NCBI GenBank assembly: GCA_945874095.1
Contig: CAMCFM010000002.1
Location: 1-37,126, forward strand
Length of the DNA stretch: 37,126 bases
Direction: 5' to 3'
Source of the DNA: Candidatus Kuenenia stuttgartensis
GTDB taxonomy: Bacteria > Planctomycetota > Planctomycetia > Isosphaerales > Isosphaeraceae
Positions 1-8,619 of this stretch are shown here, one piece after another. Positions within the stretch are counted from its first letter, which is position 1, and every line of letters begins with the position of its first letter. The notes under the pieces are model-generated. The model was not told the DNA's origin and searched no databases. It saw only the letters and a program-made list of their open reading frames with translations. The translations under genes and the position numbers were made by a program.

Positions 1-1200
1 ACCACCATCATCATGCTTCGTGCTCCTGGAATGAAGATGTTTCGCATGCCCATGACCGTTTGGGCCATGTTCATCACAGCTCTTCTCCAAGCCTTCGCCT
101 TGCCAGTTCTAACCTCAGCCTTGATCATGCAGTTGCTTGACCGTACTATTGGAACGAATTTCTTTGCTCCAGCGAACTGGATGGTTGCAAACTCTGGCAA
201 TGTTGTGGGTGGTGGTCAAATTCTCCTGTTCCAGCACCTCTTCTGGTTTTACAGTCACCCGGCTGTATACATCATGATTTTGCCTGGTATGGGTATGGTT
301 AGCGACATCCTCTCGACGTTCAGCCGGAAACCACTTTTCGGTTACAAGCCGATGGTGTTCTCGATTAGCGCCATTGCTGGTCTAGGTTTTATCGTGTGGG
401 GACACCACATGTTCCAGTCTGGTATGAATCCAGCACTTGGTGCCACATTCATGCTCTCGACCATGATGATTGCTCTCCCATCTGCGATTAAGACTTTCAA
501 CTGGCTCGGCACAATGTGGGGCGGACGTATCCAGTTCACCACACCGATGCTGAACGCGATTGGCTTCGTTGCGATGTTTGTGATTGGTGGACTATCGGGT
601 ATCTTCATGGCGGCCACACCTGTGGACATGCACATCCACGACACCTACTTCATCGTAGGCCACATCCACTATGTCCTTTTCGGTGGTTCCACGTTCGCCA
701 TCTTTGCCGGTGTCTACTACTGGTTCCCAAAGATGTTTGGTCGCATGATGAATGAACGACTTGGTAAGATTCACTTCTTCCTGAGCTTCACTTTCTTCAA
801 TGGAACATTCTTCCTGATGCACATCATCGGGATGCACGGTCACCCACGGCGGATCGCTGATCCGTCTGTCTACGAATTTCTTCGTGGTTCGGGTGTGGTT
901 GGGATGAATCAGTTTATGACGATCAATGCCATGCTATTAGGTCTGGCTCAACTGCTCATTGTCTACAACTTTTTCTACAGCCTCTTTTTCGGGCCAAAGG
1001 CACCTGCCAATCCTTGGCACGCCAATACCCTTGAGTGGGCCTGTCCTTCCCCACCTCCGTACTACAATTTCCTGAAGATACCTACGGTCTATCGCATGGC
1101 CTACGAATACTCTTCAGAGGGTTCTGCGCCCCTCGATTACTGGCCTCAGGATCAACCTGAGAAGTCAGACGTTGTTGAGGCTCATGTCGAGACTCATTGA
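1..1200 (+). CDS. ctaD: Cytochrome c oxidase subunit I, A2 type (5' truncated by window edge)
   Basis: This is the catalytic subunit of an aa3/caa3-type heme-copper oxidase in the cytoplasmic membrane. It reduces O2 to water and pumps protons. The frame is open from base 1, so the true start lies upstream and about 399 codons are visible. Seen directly: the CuB/tyrosine motif YSHPAVY near 250-270, the CuB histidine pair in WGHHMF at about 397-414, and the heme a3/heme a histidines in HDTYFIVGHIHY near 637-672. Many hydrophobic helices follow. The YSHPxV signature replaces the glutamate-containing GHPEV of A1 enzymes and places it in family A2 by known classification. It heads a gene string for heme A synthesis and oxidase assembly. 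Subunit II and the cytochrome c domain are not in the window and should be upstream. Confidence 0.97.
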   Translation, partial: TTIIMLRAPGMKMFRMPMTVWAMFITALLQAFALPVLTSALIMQLLDRTIGTNFFAPANWMVANSGNVVGGGQILLFQHLFWFYSHPAVYIMILPGMGMVSDILSTFSRKPLFGYKPMVFSISAIAGLGFIVWGHHMFQSGMNPALGATFMLSTMMIALPSAIKTFNWLGTMWGGRIQFTTPMLNAIGFVAMFVIGGLSGIFMAATPVDMHIHDTYFIVGHIHYVLFGGSTFAIFAGVYYWFPKMFGRMMNERLGKIHFFLSFTFFNGTFFLMHIIGMHGHPRRIADPSVYEFLRGSGVVGMNQFMTINAMLLGLAQLLIVYNFFYSLFFGPKAPANPWHANTLEWACPSPPPYYNFLKIPTVYRMAYEYSSEGSAPLDYWPQDQPEKSDVVEAHVETH

Positions 1201-1294
1201 TCTGTGTTGAACCACCAGGATTCAAGGGGATATCACAAATCGTGTGTTCCCTTGAATTCTGTGAATTACTGACAACTCTAAGTGGGTTCATCAA

Positions 1295-2281
1295 ATGTCG
1301 TTGACAAAAGACGCCGATTCCAACCCAATTCCGAGAGTCGCACACAGGCTCTTTCTATTTGCCTGTCTGTTCACCTGGCCCCTACTCTTTGTAGGCGGTC
1401 TCGTAACGACTTATAAAGTGGGCATGTCAGTTCCTGACTGGCCGACCACGTTCGGTATCAACATGTTTCTTTACGACTTCTTTAACGCAGCCTGGGGCGT
1501 CTTTATTGAACACGGGCACAGACTTTACGGTTCGGCCGTTGGTCTTTGTCTGCTGATTCTGGCCCCCTGGATTCAGTGCATGTCTAAAGTACCTACCCGT
1601 TTTAAAGTCGCAACCTGGCTTGCTCTCGCTGGAGTTATCTTGCAAGGATTGATGGGCGGACTGCGTGTCACTCAGATTTCCACTTCCCTGGCGATGATTC
1701 ACGGATGCTTTGCACAACTCTTTTTCATGTACCTTGCATGTATCACCGCTTGGTCAAGTCGCACATGGATACTTCTAGGGTCTTCTGAATTAGATCCAGT
1801 CGAGAAACCATCAAAGCAAATATTGCGTTTTACTCTCATTATGCCCTTTATGTTTTATGCCCAGATCATCGCTGGTGCCTGGCTTCGCCATTTTCAAGGC
1901 CCTGACAAACTCTATCTCCACGAGATACTTGGCGTGACTGTCGTGGTTTTAACCACGATTGCCGGATCGAGAATCCGTCGTTCAGAATTTGGCAAGCAGA
2001 TCTCGATTCGCCGCCTTCGTACGGCCCTTGTCGGCCTCACTCACTTGCAATGGCTCCTCGGCTTGCTCTCATGGTGGCTCATGCGACCATTTGATGGAAT
2101 TCCGAAACCTGTTTCGAGTTTACAAGCGATTCTGCGGACCTCGCATCAGGCCAATGGTGCTCTACTCCTGGCTTGTGCTGGTGTACTGGCTCTCTGGGTC
2201 GTTCGTGCACATGGTGTTGGTCAACCTCAGGTATCCGACCTCTCGAATTCTGCTAAATTGGAGGCGGTATGTCTGTCGTAA
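1295..2281 (+). CDS. ctaA: Heme A synthase (COX15/CtaA family)
   Basis: A membrane enzyme that oxidises the C8 methyl of heme O to give heme A for the neighbouring oxidase. It has 328 residues and about eight hydrophobic segments, the usual size and layout for the family. The EHGHR heme-ligand motif is at residues 72-76. Further histidines sit in MIHG, in LHEILG and in RTSHQANG, consistent with the two four-helix halves. The family motif GMSVPDWP is near residues 43-50. The gene follows ctaD after 94 bp and its last 13 bases overlap the start of ctaB, so co-transcription is likely. The assignment rests on motifs plus context and is firm. Confidence 0.93.
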   Translation: MSLTKDADSNPIPRVAHRLFLFACLFTWPLLFVGGLVTTYKVGMSVPDWPTTFGINMFLYDFFNAAWGVFIEHGHRLYGSAVGLCLLILAPWIQCMSKVPTRFKVATWLALAGVILQGLMGGLRVTQISTSLAMIHGCFAQLFFMYLACITAWSSRTWILLGSSELDPVEKPSKQILRFTLIMPFMFYAQIIAGAWLRHFQGPDKLYLHEILGVTVVVLTTIAGSRIRRSEFGKQISIRRLRTALVGLTHLQWLLGLLSWWLMRPFDGIPKPVSSLQAILRTSHQANGALLLACAGVLALWVVRAHGVGQPQVSDLSNSAKLEAVCLS

Positions 2282-3198
2282 CATCATCCGCCAAAGCAAA
2301 TGCTGTGACTCAATCCACCAATCGTATTGCCTGGCTTGTTTCACGTTTGCCGATTTATAAAGAGCTTACCAAGCCCAGAATTGTGACCATGGTTTTGGTT
2401 GCGACCGGGGTTGGCTTCATTGCTGGCTCTCACATGGCGACCCAACCTTTGATCTTCCTCGCCACGATGCTGGGAACTGCCAGTTTTGCGGGTTCCGCCA
2501 GTGTGATGAATCAAGTTATGGAGCGTCGACGTGATGCCCGCATGAAACGGACATTGAATCGACCTTTGCCTTCTGGTCGGATTGATCATATCGAAGCCAC
2601 TCTCTGGGGCTTGTTTTTACTCGCCCTTGGCACCATTCTTCTAATCAGCTTCGTAAATATGGCCTCGTTCGGCTGTGCCCTAGTCACCTGGGTCCTCTAT
2701 CTCGCGGCCTATACACCGTTAAAGCCAATCAGTACCATTAACACCGTTGTCGGTGCCATTCCAGGTGCTTTGCCTCCCGTGATTGGCTGGGTTGGTGCGA
2801 CCGGAAAAATTGGTGTCGAGGCCATTGCCCTCTTCCTGATCCTGTTTCTCTGGCAGTTCCCTCACTTTCTAGCGATCGCCTGGCTCTATCGTGCCGACTA
2901 CCGTCGAGGCGGATATCGTATGATCACGCTTCGCGATCGCACAGGTTTGATGACTGGGATGCAAGCACTTGGCTATGCCACAGTCTTGATACCTGTCTCA
3001 ATCTTGCCATTCCAGATCCGCATGGCGGGCTCTGTCTATATGATCGCTGCTTTGGTCCTGAGTCTGTTTTACTGGATCAGGGCCTTGGAATTTGCCCGAA
3101 ATCGTAACGATTTCACAGCCCGGCGAATGCTTTTCGCCAGCCTGTGGTATCTGCCCCTTGTGTACCTCTTTCTGATCCTCAATCCCCTGCCCGCCTGA
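2269..3198 (+). CDS. ctaB: Protoheme IX farnesyltransferase (heme O synthase)
   Basis: A UbiA-superfamily membrane prenyltransferase that attaches farnesyl to heme B, making heme O for CtaA. It has 309 residues and about nine helices. The first polyprenyl-binding motif starts at N81 and includes D89, M92 and the RTLNRP box (94-99). The usual first Asp of that motif is Glu here (E85). The second motif is YRADYRRGGYRM from residue 207. The start overlaps the ctaA end by 13 bp. A strong GGAGG (2260-2264) lies four bases before the ATG, which supports this start and translational coupling to ctaA. Confidence 0.95.
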   Translation: MSVVTSSAKANAVTQSTNRIAWLVSRLPIYKELTKPRIVTMVLVATGVGFIAGSHMATQPLIFLATMLGTASFAGSASVMNQVMERRRDARMKRTLNRPLPSGRIDHIEATLWGLFLLALGTILLISFVNMASFGCALVTWVLYLAAYTPLKPISTINTVVGAIPGALPPVIGWVGATGKIGVEAIALFLILFLWQFPHFLAIAWLYRADYRRGGYRMITLRDRTGLMTGMQALGYATVLIPVSILPFQIRMAGSVYMIAALVLSLFYWIRALEFARNRNDFTARRMLFASLWYLPLVYLFLILNPLPA

Positions 3199-3237
3199 CG
3201 GCCCCGTTCCGGCGGAGTTCCGGTTCGAAGGATGACC

Positions 3238-3975
3238 ATGTCCGACATCGCCACATTCCCAGTTTCAATGCCCGCCAGTTCCGCCAAGCCTGCCACCTAT
3301 ACGGCACCTGTCACGCCCGGCAAGGTTGCGATGTGGTTGTTTCTGGCCACTGAAGTCATGTTCTTCACGGGTTTGATCGGCTCCTATATCGTTCTGCGAG
3401 CCGGCAGCCCGCCTACAGCCTACTCGGACAAATACTCTCCGAATACGCCCCTGACGGCCATTTCCAACCCTGAGGAAGTTCACTTTCATCACTGGCCAAG
3501 GCCATATGATTCTTCCGTGAATCCGCTCTCGATCGACCTCACCGCTGCCAATACTTTCATTCTGATCTGCTCGTCAGTCACCATGGTTTTGGCACTCGGA
3601 GCCGCTCAACGCGACGACCGCAAAAAGACGACCATGTTCCTCTTCGCCACAATGATGATTGGCGGAGCGTTCCTGAGTGTTCAGGTCTATGAGTACTACC
3701 AGCTCATCCTCGGGCATATCTATCCGATTGGTGTGAGTGCCACCGGCCACTTCAGGCCCAGTGTGAGCATTTTCGCAAGCTGCTTCTTCACCATGACCGG
3801 GTTTCACGGAACGCACGTTGCGGTCGGCGTATTCATGATTTTCTGCACGTTCCTGCAATCTCTGCGTGGTGTGTACACATCAAAGAATTACGCCTCGCTT
3901 GAATACATTGGCCTTTACTGGCACTTTGTTGACCTCGTGTGGATCATTCTCTTCACACTGGTTTATCTCATCTGA
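3238..3975 (+). CDS. ctaE: Cytochrome c oxidase subunit III
   Basis: An integral membrane subunit that stabilises the proton-pumping oxidase core. The typical COX3 opening is present (VAMWLFLATEVMFFTGLI), and the C-terminal helices carry FHGTHVAVG and end in YWHFVDLVWIILF, a family hallmark. Two in-frame ATGs exist at 3232 and 3238. GAAGG at 3227-3231 touches the first but is correctly spaced for the second, so 3238 is preferred (245 residues). An extra loop after the first helix pair (about 80-110, with several Pro and His) makes it longer than minimal versions. It sits 39 bp after ctaB. Confidence 0.95.
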   Translation: MSDIATFPVSMPASSAKPATYTAPVTPGKVAMWLFLATEVMFFTGLIGSYIVLRAGSPPTAYSDKYSPNTPLTAISNPEEVHFHHWPRPYDSSVNPLSIDLTAANTFILICSSVTMVLALGAAQRDDRKKTTMFLFATMMIGGAFLSVQVYEYYQLILGHIYPIGVSATGHFRPSVSIFASCFFTMTGFHGTHVAVGVFMIFCTFLQSLRGVYTSKNYASLEYIGLYWHFVDLVWIILFTLVYLI

Positions 3976-4053
3976 TTCCTGGGCTGGGCCACTTCAGCAA
4001 TCCCGATCACCTGCCTCTTCATATCTTTGAGATTCCCGAATAGAGACCTGAAT

Positions 4054-4455
4054 ATGTCCGACCATCAAAGCACTTCAGCAGATCATAGCCATGATCACCC
4101 GCATGTGAATTACATGCGAATCTTTTTCATCCTGCTTTTCATGACAGTTGCAGAGTATTTCTATGCCATGCTCACTCAGGATCAATTCATCCTGCTGATC
4201 CTTGGGCTGATGTCGATGGCGTTTTTTAAAGCCGCTCTGGTGGGCTACTACTTCATGCACGTCAAGTTTGAAGGCAAGTGGGTTTTCGCCATGATTATTC
4301 CCGCTTGTATTCTGGCTGTACTTTTGGTGGTCGCCCTCATCCCTGACGTCGCCCGCGACCGCTCCAAAGACGACTTGAGCTCGCCTGACGAAGACTCCGC
4401 CCTGCTCTCTCCTGTCGATTCTAGTCTTTTTGCAACGAAGGTTCTGAGTTCGTGA
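4054..4455 (+). CDS. Cytochrome c oxidase subunit IV (prokaryotic, CtaF/COX4_pro-like)
   Basis: A small membrane subunit of caa3-type oxidases, with three hydrophobic segments after a His-rich N-terminus (HSHDHPHVNY). The motif FFKAALVGYYFMHVKFE in the second to third helix region is typical of the bacterial subunit IV family. An in-frame TTG at 4027 would add nine residues. The ATG at 4054 gives the more usual MSDHQ-type N-terminus and is chosen. The C-terminus carries an extra hydrophilic tail of about 35 residues rich in Ser and Asp, which is not part of the conserved domain. The stop overlaps the GTG start of the next gene (GTGA). Confidence 0.85.
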   Translation: MSDHQSTSADHSHDHPHVNYMRIFFILLFMTVAEYFYAMLTQDQFILLILGLMSMAFFKAALVGYYFMHVKFEGKWVFAMIIPACILAVLLVVALIPDVARDRSKDDLSSPDEDSALLSPVDSSLFATKVLSS

Positions 4456-5561
4456 ACAGATTCCTGACTGGCTACCGTCTTGGCCTTTTTCTGGTCGGAT
4501 TCATGTTTGCCACGGCAGCCCTGATCTGTTTCAGCGCAGGTTCAGGCAAACCTGGATCGAACGTCAGCCAGCCACCCGGATCATCGCTTCTTGAGGGCCG
4601 CCCTATCGGCCCTTTCTCGTTGACTCGTGAGACTAACTCCACTGTCAGTTCGGACGACCTCAAACTCAGCGTCTGGCTCACAGCGTTCACATTCACCCGT
4701 TGCCCAAGCAGTTGTCCAAGAATTTCCACCACTCTTAAAGGGATCCAGGATCAACTTGAAGGCAGTTCGGTGAAAATCGTCTCAATCTCGGTCGATCCAA
4801 AGCACGATACGCCTGAGATTCTAAAGACTTACGGATCAAAGTTTGGTGCCGATCCTGCGCGATGGTGGTTCTTGACAGGTAACGATACAGAGATTTTCAG
4901 CCTGATCCAGAAGTCATTCCTGCTCTCTGTAGCTCCCACCACTCCTGAACAGCAGAAACAAGGCGCTGAAGAGGTTGCGCACAGCGACCGTATTGCATTG
5001 ATCGACAAAGATCTGAAACTGGTTCGATTTTACGATTCCAATTCCCCTGAAGAACTCAAACAACTTGTTGCGGAAGCCCGAAAGCGTGACCAGAGTGGCT
5101 GGATCAAGTCACTCCCGAAACTGAACGCCACGTTAAATGCGACCAGCTTTATCTTTCTAATGACCGGATGGTTCTTGATCCGCAACGGTCGAATGCGTGC
5201 CCACGCTTTTATGATGCTGACCTGTCTGGCCATTTCAGGAGCATTTCTGTCAAGCTATCTTACCTACCATTACTTCGTTGGAACAGTACGTTTTCCCGGC
5301 ACCGGGACAATTCGCTCACTCTATCTCTCGATTCTCCTCTCCCACACCGTACTGGCTGTAGCACTTGTTCCTCTGATTGCCCTTTCAATCACACGAGCCA
5401 TTCGCAAGGACTTCGTGCGTCATAAAGCGATAGCTCAAGTCACTTTCCCTATCTGGGTTTACATCAGTATCACCGGAGTGGTGATTTATTTGATGCTATA
5501 TCAGATGAATCATCAGACCATGACGGTATCTACCGTGACAGGATTTATTTCCGTCCTATAA
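4452..5561 (+). CDS. SCO1/SenC copper chaperone fused to a DUF420 membrane domain
   Basis: A likely CuA-site assembly factor for the adjacent oxidase. After an N-terminal membrane anchor, residues of about 45-205 form a thioredoxin-like SCO domain with the copper-binding CPSSC (C84, C88) and the distal histidine H177 in HSDRIALID. From about residue 220 to the end there are four hydrophobic helices that match DUF420: LNATLNATSFIFL, the RAHAFMMLT histidine, YLTYHYFVG, LSHTVLA and FPIWVYISITG. SCO and DUF420 proteins are usually separate genes in cox operons, and here one 369-residue ORF carries both. The GTG start overlaps the subunit IV stop. It is the last gene of the operon visible here. 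Confidence 0.9.
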   Translation: MNRFLTGYRLGLFLVGFMFATAALICFSAGSGKPGSNVSQPPGSSLLEGRPIGPFSLTRETNSTVSSDDLKLSVWLTAFTFTRCPSSCPRISTTLKGIQDQLEGSSVKIVSISVDPKHDTPEILKTYGSKFGADPARWWFLTGNDTEIFSLIQKSFLLSVAPTTPEQQKQGAEEVAHSDRIALIDKDLKLVRFYDSNSPEELKQLVAEARKRDQSGWIKSLPKLNATLNATSFIFLMTGWFLIRNGRMRAHAFMMLTCLAISGAFLSSYLTYHYFVGTVRFPGTGTIRSLYLSILLSHTVLAVALVPLIALSITRAIRKDFVRHKAIAQVTFPIWVYISITGVVIYLMLYQMNHQTMTVSTVTGFISVL

Positions 5562-5879
5562 ACCCGAATCACGCTCAGATGCGGATTTCTGTAGGCACGG
5601 TCCCCTGGCCGTGCCGGTTCGACTATTTAGTCTGAACACATGTAATATTTTACGCAAAATGGATTTGCGTAGTCCTAACTGTAAAGCTAGATCCGCCATG
5701 ACAGGGTACATGCCCTACACTACATGTCGCCTATTCAAGGTTTATGAATCGCCGTTTTGCTCTTCCCGAAAATCTCAGATTGAAATTCCAGATTTCAGAA
5801 TAAGAGTGGTCTAGGTTTCTGCAATGGGCCCAAAACCGTAAGTCATTTTCACGACTTCCCGTAATGAATCACCATTTCA
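5562..5879. repeat. Intergenic gap with inverted dispersed-type repeats
   Basis: This is a noncoding gap between convergent genes. A 28-bp element at 5590-5617 (TGTAGGCACGGTCCCCTGG and onward) can form a 7-bp hairpin, GGCACGG (5594-5600) with CCGTGCC (5609-5615). A related copy lies in the opposite orientation at about 5697-5724: read on the minus strand it starts TGTAGGGCATG and shares the CCCTG core. At 5769-5808 there is a 40-bp sequence (AAATCTCAG...CCAGATTTCAG) that recurs almost unchanged at 27586-27625. The hairpin may also end cox-operon transcription, but no T-run follows it. No convincing coding sequence was seen. Confidence 0.6.
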
Positions 5880-7415
5880 TCAATCCTCTTCAGGTTCCAG
5901 CAATTCCACGTCCTGGACCGCAACAAGCCTGGCCCTTAAATCTTCGTTGTAACGCACCCTGCCCCGAACACCCACCTTCTTGCCCAGCCATTTTTCAACC
6001 GGCGCCGCTGGTGGTAACTTCAAATAAGCGATGGTCGTTCCACTATCACCAATAAGATTGTATAAAAGGTGTCCTTCGACATCCCTTCGCGATGGCAGCA
6101 TCAGTCCTGAGATATCAAACTTGGGTTTTTTCGACGCCTGTTTTAAATCATCGAACTTCATCTTATTGGGGTCGTGCGACCGACTCCGCCTCATCGACTC
6201 CCAGAACTGGCGAGAAGATCGTCCGATCTCGTCCTGGCGTTCTGCCTGATCACGCAATACATTCAGCCGAGACGTTTGAGGGGCCGTCAATTGCCTCGTG
6301 CGAAGGCTTTCACAGCCCGTCAGAATCGACCGAAAATCCCATGAAACCAACGGTCCGGCCACGATCACCCGAAATCTGGATTCCAGAACCTCAAGGGCTT
6401 GATCGGAATCTTCCGGCAATTCCAATGGACTGACCTTTCGGCCTTTGGGCAATTCGTCTTCCACCGGTTTTTCCGGCGGTCCTGATCGAAACTCAGGCAT
6501 CTCCTCCGGATCTGTTTTTAAAATCAAATCCGGAGTTGCATCCAAACTCGCAATCGGCCTTGGTGCTTTTTCTGATTCGGATTCCGATTTGGGAGCATCA
6601 AGAATTTCAAGTGATTCTATGCTCGGGCTTTCAGGCTTTTCGGTCTTCTGTTTCGCATCCGAATCAAGCCTTGGTTTGGATTGTGCAAACGCTTCCTCCG
6701 GATTCTGACCAGGAGTCGCGCCTGCTTCTGATCGCATTTGTGGCGATTCCACACCATACTTTTGAGGACCTTTCGGGGCCGAACTGGCCAGCGATCCAGG
6801 TCCCTCGGAATTCACAAACCCATTTTCAGCTTCAGGCTTACGCTTTTCCACCAACTTGATTTGATCCCTGCGAATAAATCGGGGCTCATCGTTTGGCGGC
6901 TCAATCGCTCTCCATGAGATCAGCCCTTCTCTCTGTGGGAGCACCAAAGGCTCGTTTGCCAAAAGCCAGATCGTTGTGCCTTTTTGAATTTCAATTCCGG
7001 GCGGGCCTGGCAATCGTGCCCCCATCCTGCCTGGCCTGACAATCGCCTTTGCAGACTTGACTCGCCCTTCGCCAGTTCGCAACTCGCTGATGTCCGATTG
7101 CAGGATCCAGCTGACAGACCCCTCCGAAGGCCGGATCAAGACCCATTCCGACTCGTCAGAGAGACTCTTAATCCAGATCAAGTCGCCTTTTTGAACCGTT
7201 CCTGTGATAAACGAAACCCCGTTCGGAGTCTGATGAATCAGTGCGGAATCCGCCGTGACTTCTGCCATTTTCCAGCCCCTCACAGCCGGTGAAGGATTGT
7301 CGGCAGCCAGCGAAACCGACGAATAAACCGGAAATAAAATCGACAAAACCAACCCTGCTATGAACCATAGAGGTTTGAGTTTTATCATCAGAATTGGCAA
7401 CGTTTTATGGGACAT
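5880..7415 (-). CDS. Exported protein with bacterial SH3-like domains
   Basis: A 511-residue protein of unknown role, probably periplasmic or membrane-anchored. From the chosen ATG at 7415 there is a signal-type segment (KPLWFIAGLVLSILF then SLAADNP). A first SH3-like region follows (about residues 45-115, with the WVLIRPSEGSVSWI motif), then a second, weaker one (about 125-195). Residues of about 200-350 are low-complexity, rich in Pro, Glu, Ser and Lys. The C-terminal part is Arg/Lys-rich and ends in an OB-like stretch (KKVGVRGRVRYN). An ATG at 7388 is an alternative start that begins directly at the signal segment. The frame stays open further upstream only because it runs through the DUF362 gene. 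It lies 22 bp after that gene and is probably co-transcribed. Confidence 0.75.
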   Translation of the reverse strand: MSHKTLPILMIKLKPLWFIAGLVLSILFPVYSSVSLAADNPSPAVRGWKMAEVTADSALIHQTPNGVSFITGTVQKGDLIWIKSLSDESEWVLIRPSEGSVSWILQSDISELRTGEGRVKSAKAIVRPGRMGARLPGPPGIEIQKGTTIWLLANEPLVLPQREGLISWRAIEPPNDEPRFIRRDQIKLVEKRKPEAENGFVNSEGPGSLASSAPKGPQKYGVESPQMRSEAGATPGQNPEEAFAQSKPRLDSDAKQKTEKPESPSIESLEILDAPKSESESEKAPRPIASLDATPDLILKTDPEEMPEFRSGPPEKPVEDELPKGRKVSPLELPEDSDQALEVLESRFRVIVAGPLVSWDFRSILTGCESLRTRQLTAPQTSRLNVLRDQAERQDEIGRSSRQFWESMRRSRSHDPNKMKFDDLKQASKKPKFDISGLMLPSRRDVEGHLLYNLIGDSGTTIAYLKLPPAAPVEKWLGKKVGVRGRVRYNEDLRARLVAVQDVELLEPEED

Positions 7416-7437
7416 GGCTTGGCCACGGTGGACAGAA

Positions 7438-8619
7438 TCAATAGGATTTGGCCTGCTCTGAAACACTCTGACTCGAACGTTTAACCGAGAGGTGCGAATG
7501 GTATGAAGATGCTGTATTGGCAGATTTTTGCGTCTCTCCAATGGCGGACAAGGCGTCTCTCCATAACCGATGCAAAGGCGTATGACTGTGCTTCCTGCAT
7601 TTGCGAGCGAGCTTTTGGATCGGGTCGCCCACCAGTTCAATCTGGTCGAGCCGGGCCGAGCCCAAACTTGCCTGATCTGCCAGAACCAGAAATCCAATAT
7701 CGTTCACATCGAGACCCATCAAATGAGCCACAACCGTATCCACTGCCACCGGATCCGAACCAGCCACAACCCATCCAAGATTCCGGCTCCTGCCAAATCG
7801 CGGGCCTTCGCCGTCCATGGTGCTGAAGCCGTCTACCACGGCCAGCCTGGGCTTGACGGCTTGATTGAGCCTGACAAGATTCGAGTGCATCGCCGCGACA
7901 GATTTTACGAACTCAAGTTGCGACGCAGACAGATGTTCCCACGTCATGCGTCCTGACATTCGCTGGCCCAGCATTCGTGCCTGTTTCGCCCTGCCCAATG
8001 CCGTTGTCGCCCAGGCCACGGCGGCGGAATCGCCTTTAAGCCACTGAACCACCTTCTGTTTCAATCCAGTGTAGCCATTACCGCCCGCCTGATAGCCGTG
8101 CATTTGAATCCGGTCCTGCGGATGCAGGCACGACATTTGATTCTTCATGGATGCCGTCATCATCGTGTTGACATGCGTCTTGGCAAGAGCCACCGAGACG
8201 TAAAGCTCTGCATCAGTTATGGTTGAGCTAATTCGTGAAGGCCGCATGGCCCCATTCGTCCCGCGAAGTTCGATCTCATTCCAGGATTTTTCATCGCGGT
8301 TGATATCAAACCATGTGACGGGCCTACCCCAGAGCAATCGTCGGTGTCCAAGATTCTCAAAACCGGCAGTTGCGTCAGTCGCACCCTCCGCCAAAATGAG
8401 ATGCTCAGCACCCCTGGAGTATAAAAAATCGGCGACAGTGGCAACGGTGTTGGGGTGTGAACTAGCTCGCAAATCGTTTTGGCTGACAAGGTTAGGTTTG
8501 AGCACGACCCCTCTCGCAGGAACGTGGGGCCAGGTGTCGCCCAGCAGATGAAGGGCCTGGGCCACGGCATCGTGACGCCTGTCATCCGCAACAATCGCCA
8601 CTCTTGGACGTTGGTTCAT
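7438..8619 (-). CDS. DUF362 domain-containing protein
   Basis: A 393-residue soluble protein matching the DUF362 family: GVVLKPNLVS near residue 40, AEGATDATAGFENLG near 80-95, VSVALAKTHVNTMMTASMKN in the middle, and VDGFSTMDGEGPRFG followed by GSDPVAVDTVVAHLMGLD in the C-terminal half. In other bacteria this family is sometimes fused to iron-sulfur domains, but no CxxCxxC cluster is present here. The biochemical role is not established. An AAGGAG 11 bases upstream supports the start. The last 40 residues are Ser-rich and not conserved. It precedes the SH3 protein in a two-gene unit. Confidence 0.82.
   Translation of the reverse strand: MNQRPRVAIVADDRRHDAVAQALHLLGDTWPHVPARGVVLKPNLVSQNDLRASSHPNTVATVADFLYSRGAEHLILAEGATDATAGFENLGHRRLLWGRPVTWFDINRDEKSWNEIELRGTNGAMRPSRISSTITDAELYVSVALAKTHVNTMMTASMKNQMSCLHPQDRIQMHGYQAGGNGYTGLKQKVVQWLKGDSAAVAWATTALGRAKQARMLGQRMSGRMTWEHLSASQLEFVKSVAAMHSNLVRLNQAVKPRLAVVDGFSTMDGEGPRFGRSRNLGWVVAGSDPVAVDTVVAHLMGLDVNDIGFLVLADQASLGSARLDQIELVGDPIQKLARKCRKHSHTPLHRLWRDALSAIGETQKSANTASSYHSHLSVKRSSQSVSEQAKSY

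Noticed and set aside
5592..5616. The hairpin after the oxidase operon as a simple terminator
   Set aside because: It has a 7-bp stem but no T-run, and a related copy lies nearby in inverse orientation, so a dispersed repeat is the better description.
7416..7697. N-terminal extension of the SH3 protein to an ATG at 7697
   Set aside because: The extra 94 residues overlap the DUF362 coding sequence in another frame and have no protein-like pattern. The signal-type segment begins only after 7415.
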